Shown in pieces: positions 1 to 6,418 of a stretch of DNA of 7,029 bases. Position numbers and translations under genes: made by a program. The stretch spans positions 1 through 7,029 of the forward strand of contig DATKMP010000055.1 in NCBI GenBank assembly GCA_035541775.1. Reading direction: 5' to 3'. The notes beneath the pieces are model-generated. The model saw nothing but the letters and a program-made list of their open reading frames with translations. It did not search any database and was not told where the DNA came from. Numbering within the stretch: position 1 is the stretch's first letter; each line of letters starts with the position of its first letter. This stretch comes from DATKMP01 sp035541775 (GTDB lineage: Bacteria > Bacteroidota > Ignavibacteria > UBA10030).

Positions 1-372
1 AACGAAATCGGAAACACCAAGATTGGTCCGGTCAAATATTTCGTACCCGATAACGCTGGATTGCGGCAATCCCTCTCCCGCAAACGACAATCGCAGATCA
101 TAAATCTGCTGTTTCGGCACTTGAATCGTTTTGCCGTCATCTTCCAACACATACGGTACGTTTCGTTCTTTCAGCTTATCGACAATTTTGGATGCATCCT
201 GTGCATTAAGATTGCTGAACAATGTTCCGTAACTCGGTTTGTTCAGGATCGTCACCAACACAAAAATCAGCGCCACGGCTCCGGCGACAACAACGCCCAG
301 CATCACGCGCTGTTTTTGAGTCATCCGCTGGAACACACGGGTGAATTGATTGATTGCATTTACGTCAGCCAT
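1..372 (-). CDS. fliF: Flagellar MS-ring protein FliF, N-terminal 124 residues (3' part outside window)
   Basis: This is the N-terminal part of the inner-membrane MS-ring protein, the base on which the rod, C-ring and export gate assemble. The frame starts with ATG at 372 and stays open to base 1. A short basic cytoplasmic segment with Arg and Lys (12-22) precedes the first transmembrane helix (about 23-43, VMLGVVVAGAVALIFVLVTI). The periplasmic ring-building region follows, with the motifs YGTLFSNLNAQDASKI (48-63), GKTIQVPKQQIYDLRL (80-95), GEGLP (99-103) and YEIFDRTNLGVSDF (110-123). All match FliF. The start lies 2 bases after the fliE stop, and only a modest AGG lies upstream inside fliE, which suggests coupled translation. 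Confidence 0.96.
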   Translation of the reverse strand, partial: MADVNAINQFTRVFQRMTQKQRVMLGVVVAGAVALIFVLVTILNKPSYGTLFSNLNAQDASKIVDKLKERNVPYVLEDDGKTIQVPKQQIYDLRLSFAGEGLPQSSVIGYEIFDRTNLGVSDFV

Positions 373-374
373 CG

Positions 375-683
375 TTAAACCTGAATTCTCATTAGTTCGC
401 GGTATGTATCAATTGCTTTGTTTCGTACTTCCATTAACAAATCGAAACTGGTGCGTGCTTTTTCCACAGCGATCATCACTTCATGCAAATCCGTTGCTTG
501 GCCGCGCACCATGCTGTCCATCGCTTTCCCCGCTTCATTCTGTAACGTATTCACATCCGTCACTGCTTGCGATAACATCGTACTGAACGAATCGTTGGTA
601 TTCTGCAGCGCCTTATTGATTTGATTTCCATTGATAGGAGAATCGATGTTCGGCAGTAATGCTAACCCTTGGGAAATTTTCAT
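375..683 (-). CDS. fliE: Flagellar hook-basal body protein FliE
   Basis: A 102-aa protein, the usual FliE size. FliE forms the junction between the MS ring (FliF) and the proximal rod and is among the first substrates of flagellar type III export. The family signature is clear: NDSFSTMLSQAVTDVNTLQ (30-48), then DLHEVMIAVEKARTSF (65-80), LLMEVRNKAIDTYRELMR (82-99) and the final IQV. The two long helices predicted here are typical. The start at 683 has AAAGGA 7 bases upstream, overlapping the stop of the 94-aa gene. The gene ends 2 bases before fliF, so FliE and the MS ring protein are made from one message. Confidence 0.96.
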   Translation of the reverse strand: MKISQGLALLPNIDSPINGNQINKALQNTNDSFSTMLSQAVTDVNTLQNEAGKAMDSMVRGQATDLHEVMIAVEKARTSFDLLMEVRNKAIDTYRELMRIQV

Positions 684-687
684 ACCA

Positions 688-972
688 TCATCCTTTCCGA
701 TCGACCATAGAACCCATCGTCGCCATCATGCGTTCGCCATCACGGCGATACGTTTGATAAGAACGGATTTCTTGTGTGGAATCGGGATAGAGTTGCTCGA
801 AAAAATTTTGCTCGTTTTTTGAGAGCACCGAATCTTGATCATCGTGTTGCGCATTCGTCAAATCAATCTTCCCGGTGCTCGCCGATTCAAACGGCTGAAA
901 TTGTTTGAGCGCTGCAGTTTCTTTTGTCTGCGGCGTGTAGGTTGATGTTCGTATTCCTTGAATACCATTCAT
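688..972 (-). CDS. Unrecognised 94-aa protein between flgC and fliE
   Basis: I cannot assign this to a named family. It sits 2 bases after flgC and 4 bases before fliE, with a good ribosome-binding site (GGAG, 8 bases before the ATG), so it is very likely a real operon gene. The first half (about 1-45) is polar, Thr/Gln/Ser-rich and probably disordered, much like the N-termini of type III export substrates. The second half looks ordered: LSKNEQNFFEQLYPDS (50-65), then IRSYQTYRRDGERM (69-82) and a basic ending, MVDRKG. There is no signal peptide, Cys residue or membrane segment. The location suggests a role in building or exporting the rod or MS-ring junction, for example as an accessory rod component or chaperone; this is inference from context only. 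Confidence 0.75.
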   Translation of the reverse strand: MNGIQGIRTSTYTPQTKETAALKQFQPFESASTGKIDLTNAQHDDQDSVLSKNEQNFFEQLYPDSTQEIRSYQTYRRDGERMMATMGSMVDRKG

Positions 973-974
973 CG

Positions 975-1469
975 TTATATCTCCAGAGCATCTTTTGCAA
1001 TAGATTTTGCTGCATTCGCCGCAGTGACATTCGCTTCATAAGCCCGCGACGCCGTCACCATATCGACCATTTCCGTTACAATGTTCACATTCGGCATTTG
1101 CACATATCCGTTTGCATTGGCATCGGGATTGGTCGGATCGTACACCGTTTTAAACGGCGATTGGTCTTCTGCTTCTTTGGTAACAACGCCGCCGGGAATC
1201 ACTTCCTGCGACGTGCCTTCCTCGGCCATCGCAATATGATTGGCATTAGTGGTCGCCAACATACTGTTGGAAGATTGCAGAACGCGCGAAAATGTTTGTT
1301 GCGCGCCTGCTTGTTGTGTCACAATTTTTCTTCTATATGGCTGCCCGTTGTCTGTTTTCGTCGTTTCAACATTTGCCATGTTACTGGCAATGGCATTCAT
1401 ACGTTTGCGCTGCGCTGTCAATCCTTGCGCGCTGATATTCAATCCGGCAAATAATTTATCTACTTTCAT
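975..1469 (-). CDS. flgC: Flagellar basal-body rod protein FlgC
   Basis: A 164-aa proximal rod protein that co-assembles with FlgB and FlgF below the distal rod. The N-terminal rod motif is ISAQGLTAQRKRMNAIASNMANVETT (residues 12-37). The C-terminal half carries the FlgC hallmarks: the DPTNPDANANGYV loop (111-123), PNVNIVTEMVDMVTASRAYEANVTA (126-150) and a final helix ending KDALEI. The length is slightly above the common 130-150 aa, because of the loop between about 36 and 65 and the segment around 80-105. A GAGG lies 12 bases before the start, and the ATGA overlap with flgB probably helps initiation. The gene ends 2 bases before the unrecognised 94-aa gene. Confidence 0.96.
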   Translation of the reverse strand: MKVDKLFAGLNISAQGLTAQRKRMNAIASNMANVETTKTDNGQPYRRKIVTQQAGAQQTFSRVLQSSNSMLATTNANHIAMAEEGTSQEVIPGGVVTKEAEDQSPFKTVYDPTNPDANANGYVQMPNVNIVTEMVDMVTASRAYEANVTAANAAKSIAKDALEI

Positions 1470-1891
1470 GTTGTGGATTGTCCTCGAATACTTTTTTCAA
1501 TAGCACGAAATGTTTCGGTCATCATCCGCGCGGCATATTTAAAACGATATTGTGTTTCTGCCATCTCGCTCATTTCATGATCGATATCCACATTGTTCAC
1601 TCCGCTTGCATTCGGGTCATTGGTACTTCCGCCCGCAGATGCTGCATCCACCACAGAAACTCCTTCCCCAGAAGATTCCGAAGGAACAATGTGATTTTTT
1701 TCAGTTGTCGAAAGTTGCACGGTGAGAGGTTGGCTGGCACTTTGCAGTTCTTCTTGGAACGTCACTGCTTGCGCTCGGTACCCAACCGTATCGATGTTCG
1801 CAATATTGGCTGAAGTTGTTTTTTGGCGCAACGTATAAGCGTTCAGTGCCTTGCTTAACAGTGGTATCGTCGTCGAATCAAAAAGTTTCAT
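1466..1891 (-). CDS. flgB: Flagellar basal-body rod protein FlgB
   Basis: A 141-aa proximal rod subunit, exported by the flagellar type III apparatus without a cleaved signal and assembled on the MS ring/FliE platform. The N-terminal helix contains the rod/hook family signature in the form TSANIANIDTVGYRAQ (residues 27-41), compared with the usual NIANANTPGYKA. The C-terminal helix (DIDHEMSEMAETQYRFKYAARMM, 102-124, then FRAIEKSI) is the standard closing helix that pairs with the N-terminal one. The middle (about 70-100) is a Ser/Gly/Asn/Ala-rich loop. It is the first gene after the sigma-54 promoter. The leader is short and its ribosome-binding site weak. The stop overlaps the flgC start by 4 bases (ATGA), so the two are translationally coupled. 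Confidence 0.95.
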   Translation of the reverse strand: MKLFDSTTIPLLSKALNAYTLRQKTTSANIANIDTVGYRAQAVTFQEELQSASQPLTVQLSTTEKNHIVPSESSGEGVSVVDAASAGGSTNDPNASGVNNVDIDHEMSEMAETQYRFKYAARMMTETFRAIEKSIRGQSTT

Positions 1892-1921
1892 ATTTTTTCT
1901 GCATTCTCAATAGTGAAATAT

Positions 1922-1937
1922 TGCAAGGAAAGTGCCA
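1922..1937 (-). promoter_or_regulatory. Sigma-54 (RpoN) -24/-12 promoter for flgB
   Basis: The minus strand reads TGGCACTTTCCTTGCA, which fits the sigma-54 consensus TGGCAC-N5-TTGCA with the exact GG-to-GC spacing. It lies in the only sizeable intergenic gap and points into flgB. Counting from the GC at -12, transcription should begin at about 1911 (an A), giving a leader of roughly 20 bases before the flgB ATG. Sigma-54 promoters need an AAA+ enhancer-binding activator, commonly a FleQ/FlrC/FlgR-type regulator for flagellar genes. That gene and its binding site are not identified here. This promoter would drive flgB, flgC, the 94-aa gene, fliE and fliF. Confidence 0.85.
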
Positions 1938-1975
1938 GAATAAATTGTGGAAAAGAAATGCTTATGGGGAGTACT

Positions 1976-2026
1976 AAAAAAAAATATGGCGGATGAGCAA
2001 CAGATGGCGTTTAATCACCATCATAT
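1976..2026 (-). terminator. Possible weak intrinsic terminator after the chemotaxis operon
   Basis: On the minus strand ATATGATGG (2018-2026) can pair with CCGCCATAT (1984-1992), with one mismatch and one G-T pair, and a run of nine T follows (1976-1984). A smaller inner GATGG/CCATC stem is also possible. The loop is long and the stem only moderate, and it begins inside the last codons of the CPCG gene. The T-tract and the position, just before the flgB promoter, are the main support. Confidence 0.35.
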
Positions 2027-2277
2027 TCAATTTTTACTTCTGTATGTCTGCCGCAAGGACAGCGAAATTCAAGGGATTCAATTTTTTCAGCATGTTGATG
2101 AACGATCACTTCCGGTTCTTGATTTTGCAACGATGCGTCGGCAGATGATGTTGAATTCAATGATTCACTCTTCACCGCCTTCAAAATATTTCCTTTTTTG
2201 ACCGATGGAGGCATTTGTGCACGCTCATGCATCGTCAATTCGATAAAAGAATCGTTTTGTTCCTCGAGCAATCCCAT
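2011..2277 (-). CDS. Unrecognised small protein with a C-terminal CPCG motif
   Basis: I do not recognise a family for this 88-aa product. It starts 5 bases after cheB and is the last gene of the chemotaxis block. Three parts can be seen: an acidic and amphipathic N-terminal segment (about 1-40), a Ser/Asn/Gln/Ala-rich stretch that is probably unstructured (about 38-56), and a C-terminal segment with a C73-x-C75-x2-H78 motif between two short alternating strands (ESLEFR before, EVKIEYD after). H60 and H62 lie a little upstream. This looks like one zinc knuckle, which could bind metal with the two upstream His residues or by pairing in a dimer (inference). There is no signal peptide or membrane segment, so it is probably cytoplasmic. 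The start codon has only AGGA about 12 bases upstream; M16 is an alternative without a better site. Position suggests a role linked to chemotaxis, but none can be assigned. Confidence 0.6.
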   Translation of the reverse strand: MGLLEEQNDSFIELTMHERAQMPPSVKKGNILKAVKSESLNSTSSADASLQNQEPEVIVHQHAEKIESLEFRCPCGRHTEVKIEYDGD

Positions 2278-2282
2278 AGTTT

Positions 2283-3365
2283 TTATAATCCTACAAGCTG
2301 GTTTAGTATTTTGGGAAAATCCGTTAACGGTGCCACAGCATCGGCGACACCTTCATCGACCGCAGCTTTCGGCATTCCGTACACCACGCACGATTCTTCA
2401 TCCTGCGCAACGACGAACCCATTTTTTTTCTTGATGGCCTTCAATCCTTCAAGTCCGTCTTTTCCCATGCCGGTCATAATCAATCCGATCAAGGGAGCAT
2501 TCATCGCTTCCGCTGCCGATTTCATCATCACATCTGCTGAAGGATGGTACAAAACATCTTTGGGTTCATCAACTATTTTTACACGCAATGCGCCACCGGA
2601 CCGATCAAAAACCATGTGCCGACCGCCAGGCGCCACAACCACTAATCCCGGTACAACCATGTCTCCATCTTCAGCTTCCTTAACATGCAGCGCACTCAAT
2701 CCATCCAGCCGTGCCGACATTGATTGCGTGAAGTGCGGCGGCATGTGCTGAACAATCGCGATGCCCAGCGGAAAATTTCCAGGAATTCTTGGAATAATTT
2801 GCAGCAATGCCATCGGGCCGCCGGTCGAAATTCCGAGCACGACTGCGCGATAATCGCGTTTTTCAATTTTTCCAGTAGGTTTTTTTACAGGCGATGGAGT
2901 ATAGGGTGCCGTTACATGAGACGTTGAACTCCGAATGCGCTGCAACCGAAAACTTAACGAACGGCTGTGAACAATTTCCCGTACCTTTGTTACCAACTCT
3001 TGTTTAATTTTGACAATGTCTAATGAGACATAAGATAATTCTTTTGGAATAAAATCTACTGCCCCGAGCGCCAATGCATCTAAAGTTGCTTGCGCACCTT
3101 CTGTCGTCAGGGAACTGACCATCAACACCGGCAACGGCATTTCTTTCATGATGATGCCGAGCGCAGTCAATCCATCCATCACAGGCATTTCGATGTCCAT
3201 CGTTACGATGTCGGGATGGAGTTGCCGAATTTTTTCAATTCCTTCTTTCCCATCTCGCGCTGTTGCAATCACTTTGATGTCGGGATCGGATTCCAGCATC
3301 ATCGATAACGATTTGCGCATAAACGCGGAATCATCTACAACAAGAACATGAATTTGTCTGCCCAT
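2283..3365 (-). CDS. cheB: CheB protein-glutamate methylesterase/deamidase
   Basis: A 360-aa two-domain enzyme that removes methyl groups from chemoreceptor glutamates and often deamidates receptor glutamines, opposing CheR. The N-terminal receiver (about 1-120) has D11, D12, phospho-Asp D57 in TMDIEMPVMDG, S84 and K108. A roughly 45-residue basic linker follows. The methylesterase domain (about 170-360) carries the catalytic triad: S180 in GISTGG, H207 in QHMPPHFT and D303 in TGMGKDG. These match S164, H190 and D286 of the Salmonella enzyme. GISTGG replaces the more common GASTGG, a small change next to the nucleophile. It starts 21 bases after cheA and ends 5 bases before the next small gene, so it is an operon member. 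Its receiver should be phosphorylated by the CheA upstream. There is only a weak AAAAAGG upstream of the start. Confidence 0.97.
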   Translation of the reverse strand: MGRQIHVLVVDDSAFMRKSLSMMLESDPDIKVIATARDGKEGIEKIRQLHPDIVTMDIEMPVMDGLTALGIIMKEMPLPVLMVSSLTTEGAQATLDALALGAVDFIPKELSYVSLDIVKIKQELVTKVREIVHSRSLSFRLQRIRSSTSHVTAPYTPSPVKKPTGKIEKRDYRAVVLGISTGGPMALLQIIPRIPGNFPLGIAIVQHMPPHFTQSMSARLDGLSALHVKEAEDGDMVVPGLVVVAPGGRHMVFDRSGGALRVKIVDEPKDVLYHPSADVMMKSAAEAMNAPLIGLIMTGMGKDGLEGLKAIKKKNGFVVAQDEESCVVYGMPKAAVDEGVADAVAPLTDFPKILNQLVGL

Positions 3366-3386
3366 TTGTTTTCAAGACCTTTTTGG

Positions 3387-5222
3387 TTATGCAGCCATGC
3401 GCGACATGCGCATCAATTCGCCGACATCGACAATCATGATCACGCGCCCATCGCCGAGAATGGTGGAGCCGGCTATGCCGCGTATCGTGCCAAGATATTC
3501 GCTAATGGATTTGATCACAACTTCTTTTTGTCCTAATAACGAATCCACGACGACTCCCAATCGTTGTTCTGCCAATCCAACAATTACAATGTACGTCCAC
3601 GCCGATTCGTTTTTATTTTGGGACGTTCCCAGCACTGCCGAGAGCCGCGCAAGAGGCAGGACGGTATTTCGCAAACGGATCACTTCCCGGCCGCCGACTT
3701 GTTCAATGTCATCTTTGGAAATTCGCACCACTTCGATAACGGAATCCAACGGAATGCTAAAAATTTCTTTATTCGATTCGACAAGCAGCGCTTGAATGAT
3801 GGCCAAGGTGAGCGGAAGTTTTACTCTGAAGGTGCTGCCTTTTCCCAATTCGGAAATAATATCGATGGTGCCTTTAAGTTTTTGCACATTCGTTCGCACA
3901 ACATCCATTCCGACGCCGCGCCCTGAAACATTCGTCACCACTTTTGCTGTACTGAATCCCGGATAAAAAATTAAGTTAAATGCTTCTTGCTCTGTCATCT
4001 CCGCAGCGGCGGCTTCGGTAATCAACCCTTTTTCGATTGCTTTCTGTTTTAAAACATCGGGGTCCATTCCTTCGCCATCGTCAGCAATCGAAATCACAAT
4101 ATGATTTCCTTCGTGTTCTGCTTTAACCACAATCTTGCCTGTCGCAGGTTTTCCCGCTGCAAGACGCGCTTCCGGCAATTCTACGCCGTGGTCGGCAGCA
4201 TTGCGCAGCATGTGCACAAGAGGATCATTCAACTCTTCGATCAGCGATTTATCTAATTCTGTTTCCTCGCCAAGAATTTCCAAATCGATTTCTTTTTTCA
4301 TGTCTTTTGAAAGTTCGCGCACTAAGCGCGGCAATTTGTTGAACACTTTCCCGATGGGCACCATGCGAATCTTCATCACAGCCATTTGTAATTCGGTTGT
4401 GATAAAATCGATGTGAGAACTTGTTTCTGTCAATTCGCGCGAAGCTGGGATAGAATCGTACTCTTCGTTCAATTGATGAGATATTTGTGCAAGACGATTG
4501 CGGCCTAACACCAACTCACCCGCAAGATTCATCAACACGTCTAACCGCCCGACATCCACGCGAATGGTAGATTCCAGCGCACCAACGGCAGAATTCGTTC
4601 CTCTTGCGGTTTGTGTTTGTTCTTTCTGGGGATGTTCCGGTTCATTTTCTTTTTCGACAGCGACAGAGTCGTCTAATGCTTCAAGTTTGACAATCGGAGC
4701 TTCTTCCCCCAAAATATTGGAAGATACCTGAACAGGCACAGACGGCAGAACACCGGCAGAATTTGCTTCATCTGCGGCCGGCGCTTCCGGTTCTCTTGCC
4801 GGAGCATCTGAAGCACCAGTGAATGTACCCGCAGCAATTTGTTTTAATTTTTCTGCTACTGCATCAATCGGCACTGTTTCACCGGCGCCCGATTCGATAT
4901 CACGCAAAATATCTTTTAATAAATCGTACGCCTCGAACATCACATCCATCTTGTCGGATGTCACGACTAGTTCGCCTTTTCGAATTTTATTCAACACATC
5001 TTCAAATTTATGTGCAAGTTGCGTCATTCGGTCAAAGCCCAAAAAGGACGAGGTTCCTTTGATCGTATGCACTGCACGAAAAATAACATTATGAAGTTCT
5101 CCATTCTTCGAATCTTTTTCAAGCGCCAGTAAATCCTGCCCTAACTTTTCTAGAATTTCATTGGATTCAACAAGGAAACTCTCCAAAATTTCTTTCATTT
5201 CATTATCTAATGCATTTGCCAT
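3387..5222 (-). CDS. cheA: Chemotaxis sensor histidine kinase CheA, without a clear P2 domain
   Basis: A 611-aa CheA, the kinase that works under chemoreceptors and CheW and phosphorylates CheY and CheB. Domains in order: P1 histidine phosphotransfer, about residues 1-130, with phospho-His H52 in AVHTIKGTSSFLGF; a low-complexity Ala/Pro/Glu-rich linker, about 133-215; P3 dimerisation helices, about 216-285; P4 ATPase, about 286-466, with N-box H337, N341, D344 and H345, G1 motif DDGEGMD at 381-387 and G2 motif GRGVGMD at 434-440; and P5, the CheW-like domain, about 467-611. All catalytic motifs are intact. The P2 domain that docks CheY and CheB in enteric CheA is not recognisable. At 611 aa it is shorter than E. 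coli CheA (654 aa). The ribosome-binding site is weak (GGATGG). The 52-base gap from cheZ is the largest inside the chemotaxis block and shows no clear promoter or hairpin. Confidence 0.97.
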   Translation of the reverse strand: MANALDNEMKEILESFLVESNEILEKLGQDLLALEKDSKNGELHNVIFRAVHTIKGTSSFLGFDRMTQLAHKFEDVLNKIRKGELVVTSDKMDVMFEAYDLLKDILRDIESGAGETVPIDAVAEKLKQIAAGTFTGASDAPAREPEAPAADEANSAGVLPSVPVQVSSNILGEEAPIVKLEALDDSVAVEKENEPEHPQKEQTQTARGTNSAVGALESTIRVDVGRLDVLMNLAGELVLGRNRLAQISHQLNEEYDSIPASRELTETSSHIDFITTELQMAVMKIRMVPIGKVFNKLPRLVRELSKDMKKEIDLEILGEETELDKSLIEELNDPLVHMLRNAADHGVELPEARLAAGKPATGKIVVKAEHEGNHIVISIADDGEGMDPDVLKQKAIEKGLITEAAAAEMTEQEAFNLIFYPGFSTAKVVTNVSGRGVGMDVVRTNVQKLKGTIDIISELGKGSTFRVKLPLTLAIIQALLVESNKEIFSIPLDSVIEVVRISKDDIEQVGGREVIRLRNTVLPLARLSAVLGTSQNKNESAWTYIVIVGLAEQRLGVVVDSLLGQKEVVIKSISEYLGTIRGIAGSTILGDGRVIMIVDVGELMRMSRMAA

Positions 5223-5274
5223 GATTCTACCATCCGATGATGTTCTCTCAAAATTATTTTCAGCGAGACGATGC

Positions 5275-5979
5275 TTATTTATTTTTTTCTACTTCTTGCC
5301 ATTGGCGGACAATTTCGTCTGCGGAAAGTTGACGCTCCGGAGCTTTTGTATATTGCGCATTGATATCGTACGTTTTTGTCGGTGTGAACGCAGGATCCTC
5401 TTCCTCCACGAACATGCCTTGATCAAATCGCTGCAATGCTTGCCACAATTGCTGCTGAATGGAATTTATGATTTCCGCTACACCGACTAATTGTTGCGCC
5501 GTAATATCCTGCACCTGCAATGCAATGGCGATATTCATATAATCATTTTTCGTCGTGGTGAACAACGTCTCCGTTTCTTTGAGCAGTTGTTCCGCCATGG
5601 AATCATTATAATATGAGAAAACGATCTGAATTAATTCTTCGTAGCGTTCTTTGGCAAGCGTTCCGTACGGCGTCGATAATAAGATTGAAAGGGATTCGCG
5701 TACATTTTTGCGCATTTCAAAAATAGACGCTTTCACTTCTTTCAGTCGTTCTTCGGCTTTTGTAAATCGATTCGTCATTTCCTCGACCAGGTCTAATATT
5801 TCCACAGTCGCGGATTCTGTCGCTTCGCTCACTTTCGAAAGTTGATCCGACGCTTTGGGAATTCGTCCAGCGCTGTCTTGAATCGAATTCCGAACATTTT
5901 CCAGCAGCGGTATCGTATCGCGCAGCAGTTGCAGGAGATCTTTCATGATCTCCCCTTCATTATGAATATTCATCGACAT
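5275..5979 (-). CDS. cheZ: CheZ-type CheY-phosphate phosphatase
   Basis: A mostly helical cytoplasmic protein (234 aa from this start) that should speed dephosphorylation of CheY-P and so end the motor signal. CheZ folds as a long hairpin that dimerises into a four-helix bundle. The active-site motif is visible as QVQDITAQQL, with Asp158 and Gln162 in the same D-x3-Q spacing as E. coli CheZ D143 and Q147. The N-terminal part (IPKASDQLSKVSEATE onward) is a long helical stretch. After the bundle comes an acidic, Pro-containing linker and a short C-terminal segment, LSADEIVRQW, which is probably the CheY-tethering tail. The frame also has ATGs at 6003, 5988 and 5946. I chose 5979 because GAAAAGGAGG lies 9 bases before it; a start at 6003 would place that sequence inside the gene. 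The 5946 start, with GGGGAG close by, remains possible. Confidence 0.85.
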   Translation of the reverse strand: MSMNIHNEGEIMKDLLQLLRDTIPLLENVRNSIQDSAGRIPKASDQLSKVSEATESATVEILDLVEEMTNRFTKAEERLKEVKASIFEMRKNVRESLSILLSTPYGTLAKERYEELIQIVFSYYNDSMAEQLLKETETLFTTTKNDYMNIAIALQVQDITAQQLVGVAEIINSIQQQLWQALQRFDQGMFVEEEDPAFTPTKTYDINAQYTKAPERQLSADEIVRQWQEVEKNK

Positions 5980-5988
5980 GTTTTTCAT

Positions 5989-5998
5989 CCTCCTTTTC
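5989..5998 (-). promoter_or_regulatory. Strong Shine-Dalgarno site that decides the cheZ start
   Basis: The minus strand reads GAAAAGGAGG here, the strongest ribosome-binding sequence in the window. It ends 9 bases before the ATG at 5979. It lies downstream of the ATG at 6003 and abuts the ATG at 5988, so it argues against both of those longer starts. Confidence 0.7.
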
Positions 5999-6006
5999 TT
6001 CATCCT

Positions 6007-6393
6007 TCAAGCTTTGACTTCAACAGTCTTAAGAATCTGTTCAATCTTTTCCTTCAATCCTTGCGGCGTGAATGGCTTTACGATATAGTTATTGACCCGG
6101 GCTTTCATCGCTTCAATCACATCGTCTTTGTTGCCGCGTGTGGTAATCATGAGAATCGGTATGTTTTCATATTGAGCATTACTGCGCAGCCATCGCGAGA
6201 GATCCAAGCCGTTCATCTCGGGCATATTCCAATCGGTGATGACAAAAGTCGAACCTTCGGTTGTCAGCTTGGTAATCGCTTCTTTTCCATCGCTCGCTTC
6301 TACCACTTGCTCATATCCGAGTGATTTGAGCGCATTCACAACAATTCTGCGCATCGTGAGCGAATCATCGACAACCAAAAATTTCATTTCCAT
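6007..6393 (-). CDS. cheY: CheY chemotaxis response regulator (second of two, next to cheZ)
   Basis: A 128-aa single receiver domain, the size of classical CheY. Key residues are D9 and D10 (metal binding), D54 (phospho-acceptor) followed by W55 as in the TDWNMP motif of E. coli CheY, T84, Y103 (equivalent to the switch tyrosine Tyr106) and K106 in VKPF. All phosphorylation and switching residues are intact. Phospho-CheY normally binds FliM/FliN at the motor switch to change rotation. This copy looks more like the classical motor CheY than its neighbour, and it lies directly before cheZ, whose product dephosphorylates CheY, so the two are probably partners (inference). A clear AGGAG lies 7 bases before the start at 6393. 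The gap to the upstream receiver gene is 25 bases. Confidence 0.93.
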   Translation of the reverse strand: MEMKFLVVDDSLTMRRIVVNALKSLGYEQVVEASDGKEAITKLTTEGSTFVITDWNMPEMNGLDLSRWLRSNAQYENIPILMITTRGNKDDVIEAMKARVNNYIVKPFTPQGLKEKIEQILKTVEVKA

Positions 6394-6418
6394 ATTTTTA
6401 CTCCTGTTCGCATCTCTC

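Noticed and set aside
924..1454. A 176-aa open frame on the plus strand
   Set aside because: It is antisense to flgC, rich in His, Arg, Cys and Phe as expected from reverse-complement coding, and has no recognisable domain.
1976..1984. Homopolymer tract of nine A/T considered as a phase-variation slippage site
   Set aside because: It lies in the intergenic gap, upstream of the sigma-54 promoter and not between its elements, so length changes would not alter a reading frame or promoter spacing. A terminator T-tract explains it better.
2215..2751. A 178-aa open frame on the plus strand
   Set aside because: It lies entirely antisense to cheB and the CPCG gene, is of low-complexity composition with no known motif, and has no sensible ribosome-binding site. 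It is a shadow of the real coding strand.
5223..5274. Possible internal promoter in the 52-base gap before cheA
   Set aside because: I found no sigma-54, sigma-28 or convincing -10/-35 pattern and no stable inverted repeat. Read-through from the upstream genes is the simpler explanation.
5842..6324. A 160-aa open frame on the plus strand
   Set aside because: It is antisense to cheY and cheZ, both of which have clear family motifs. Its composition is that of a shadow frame.
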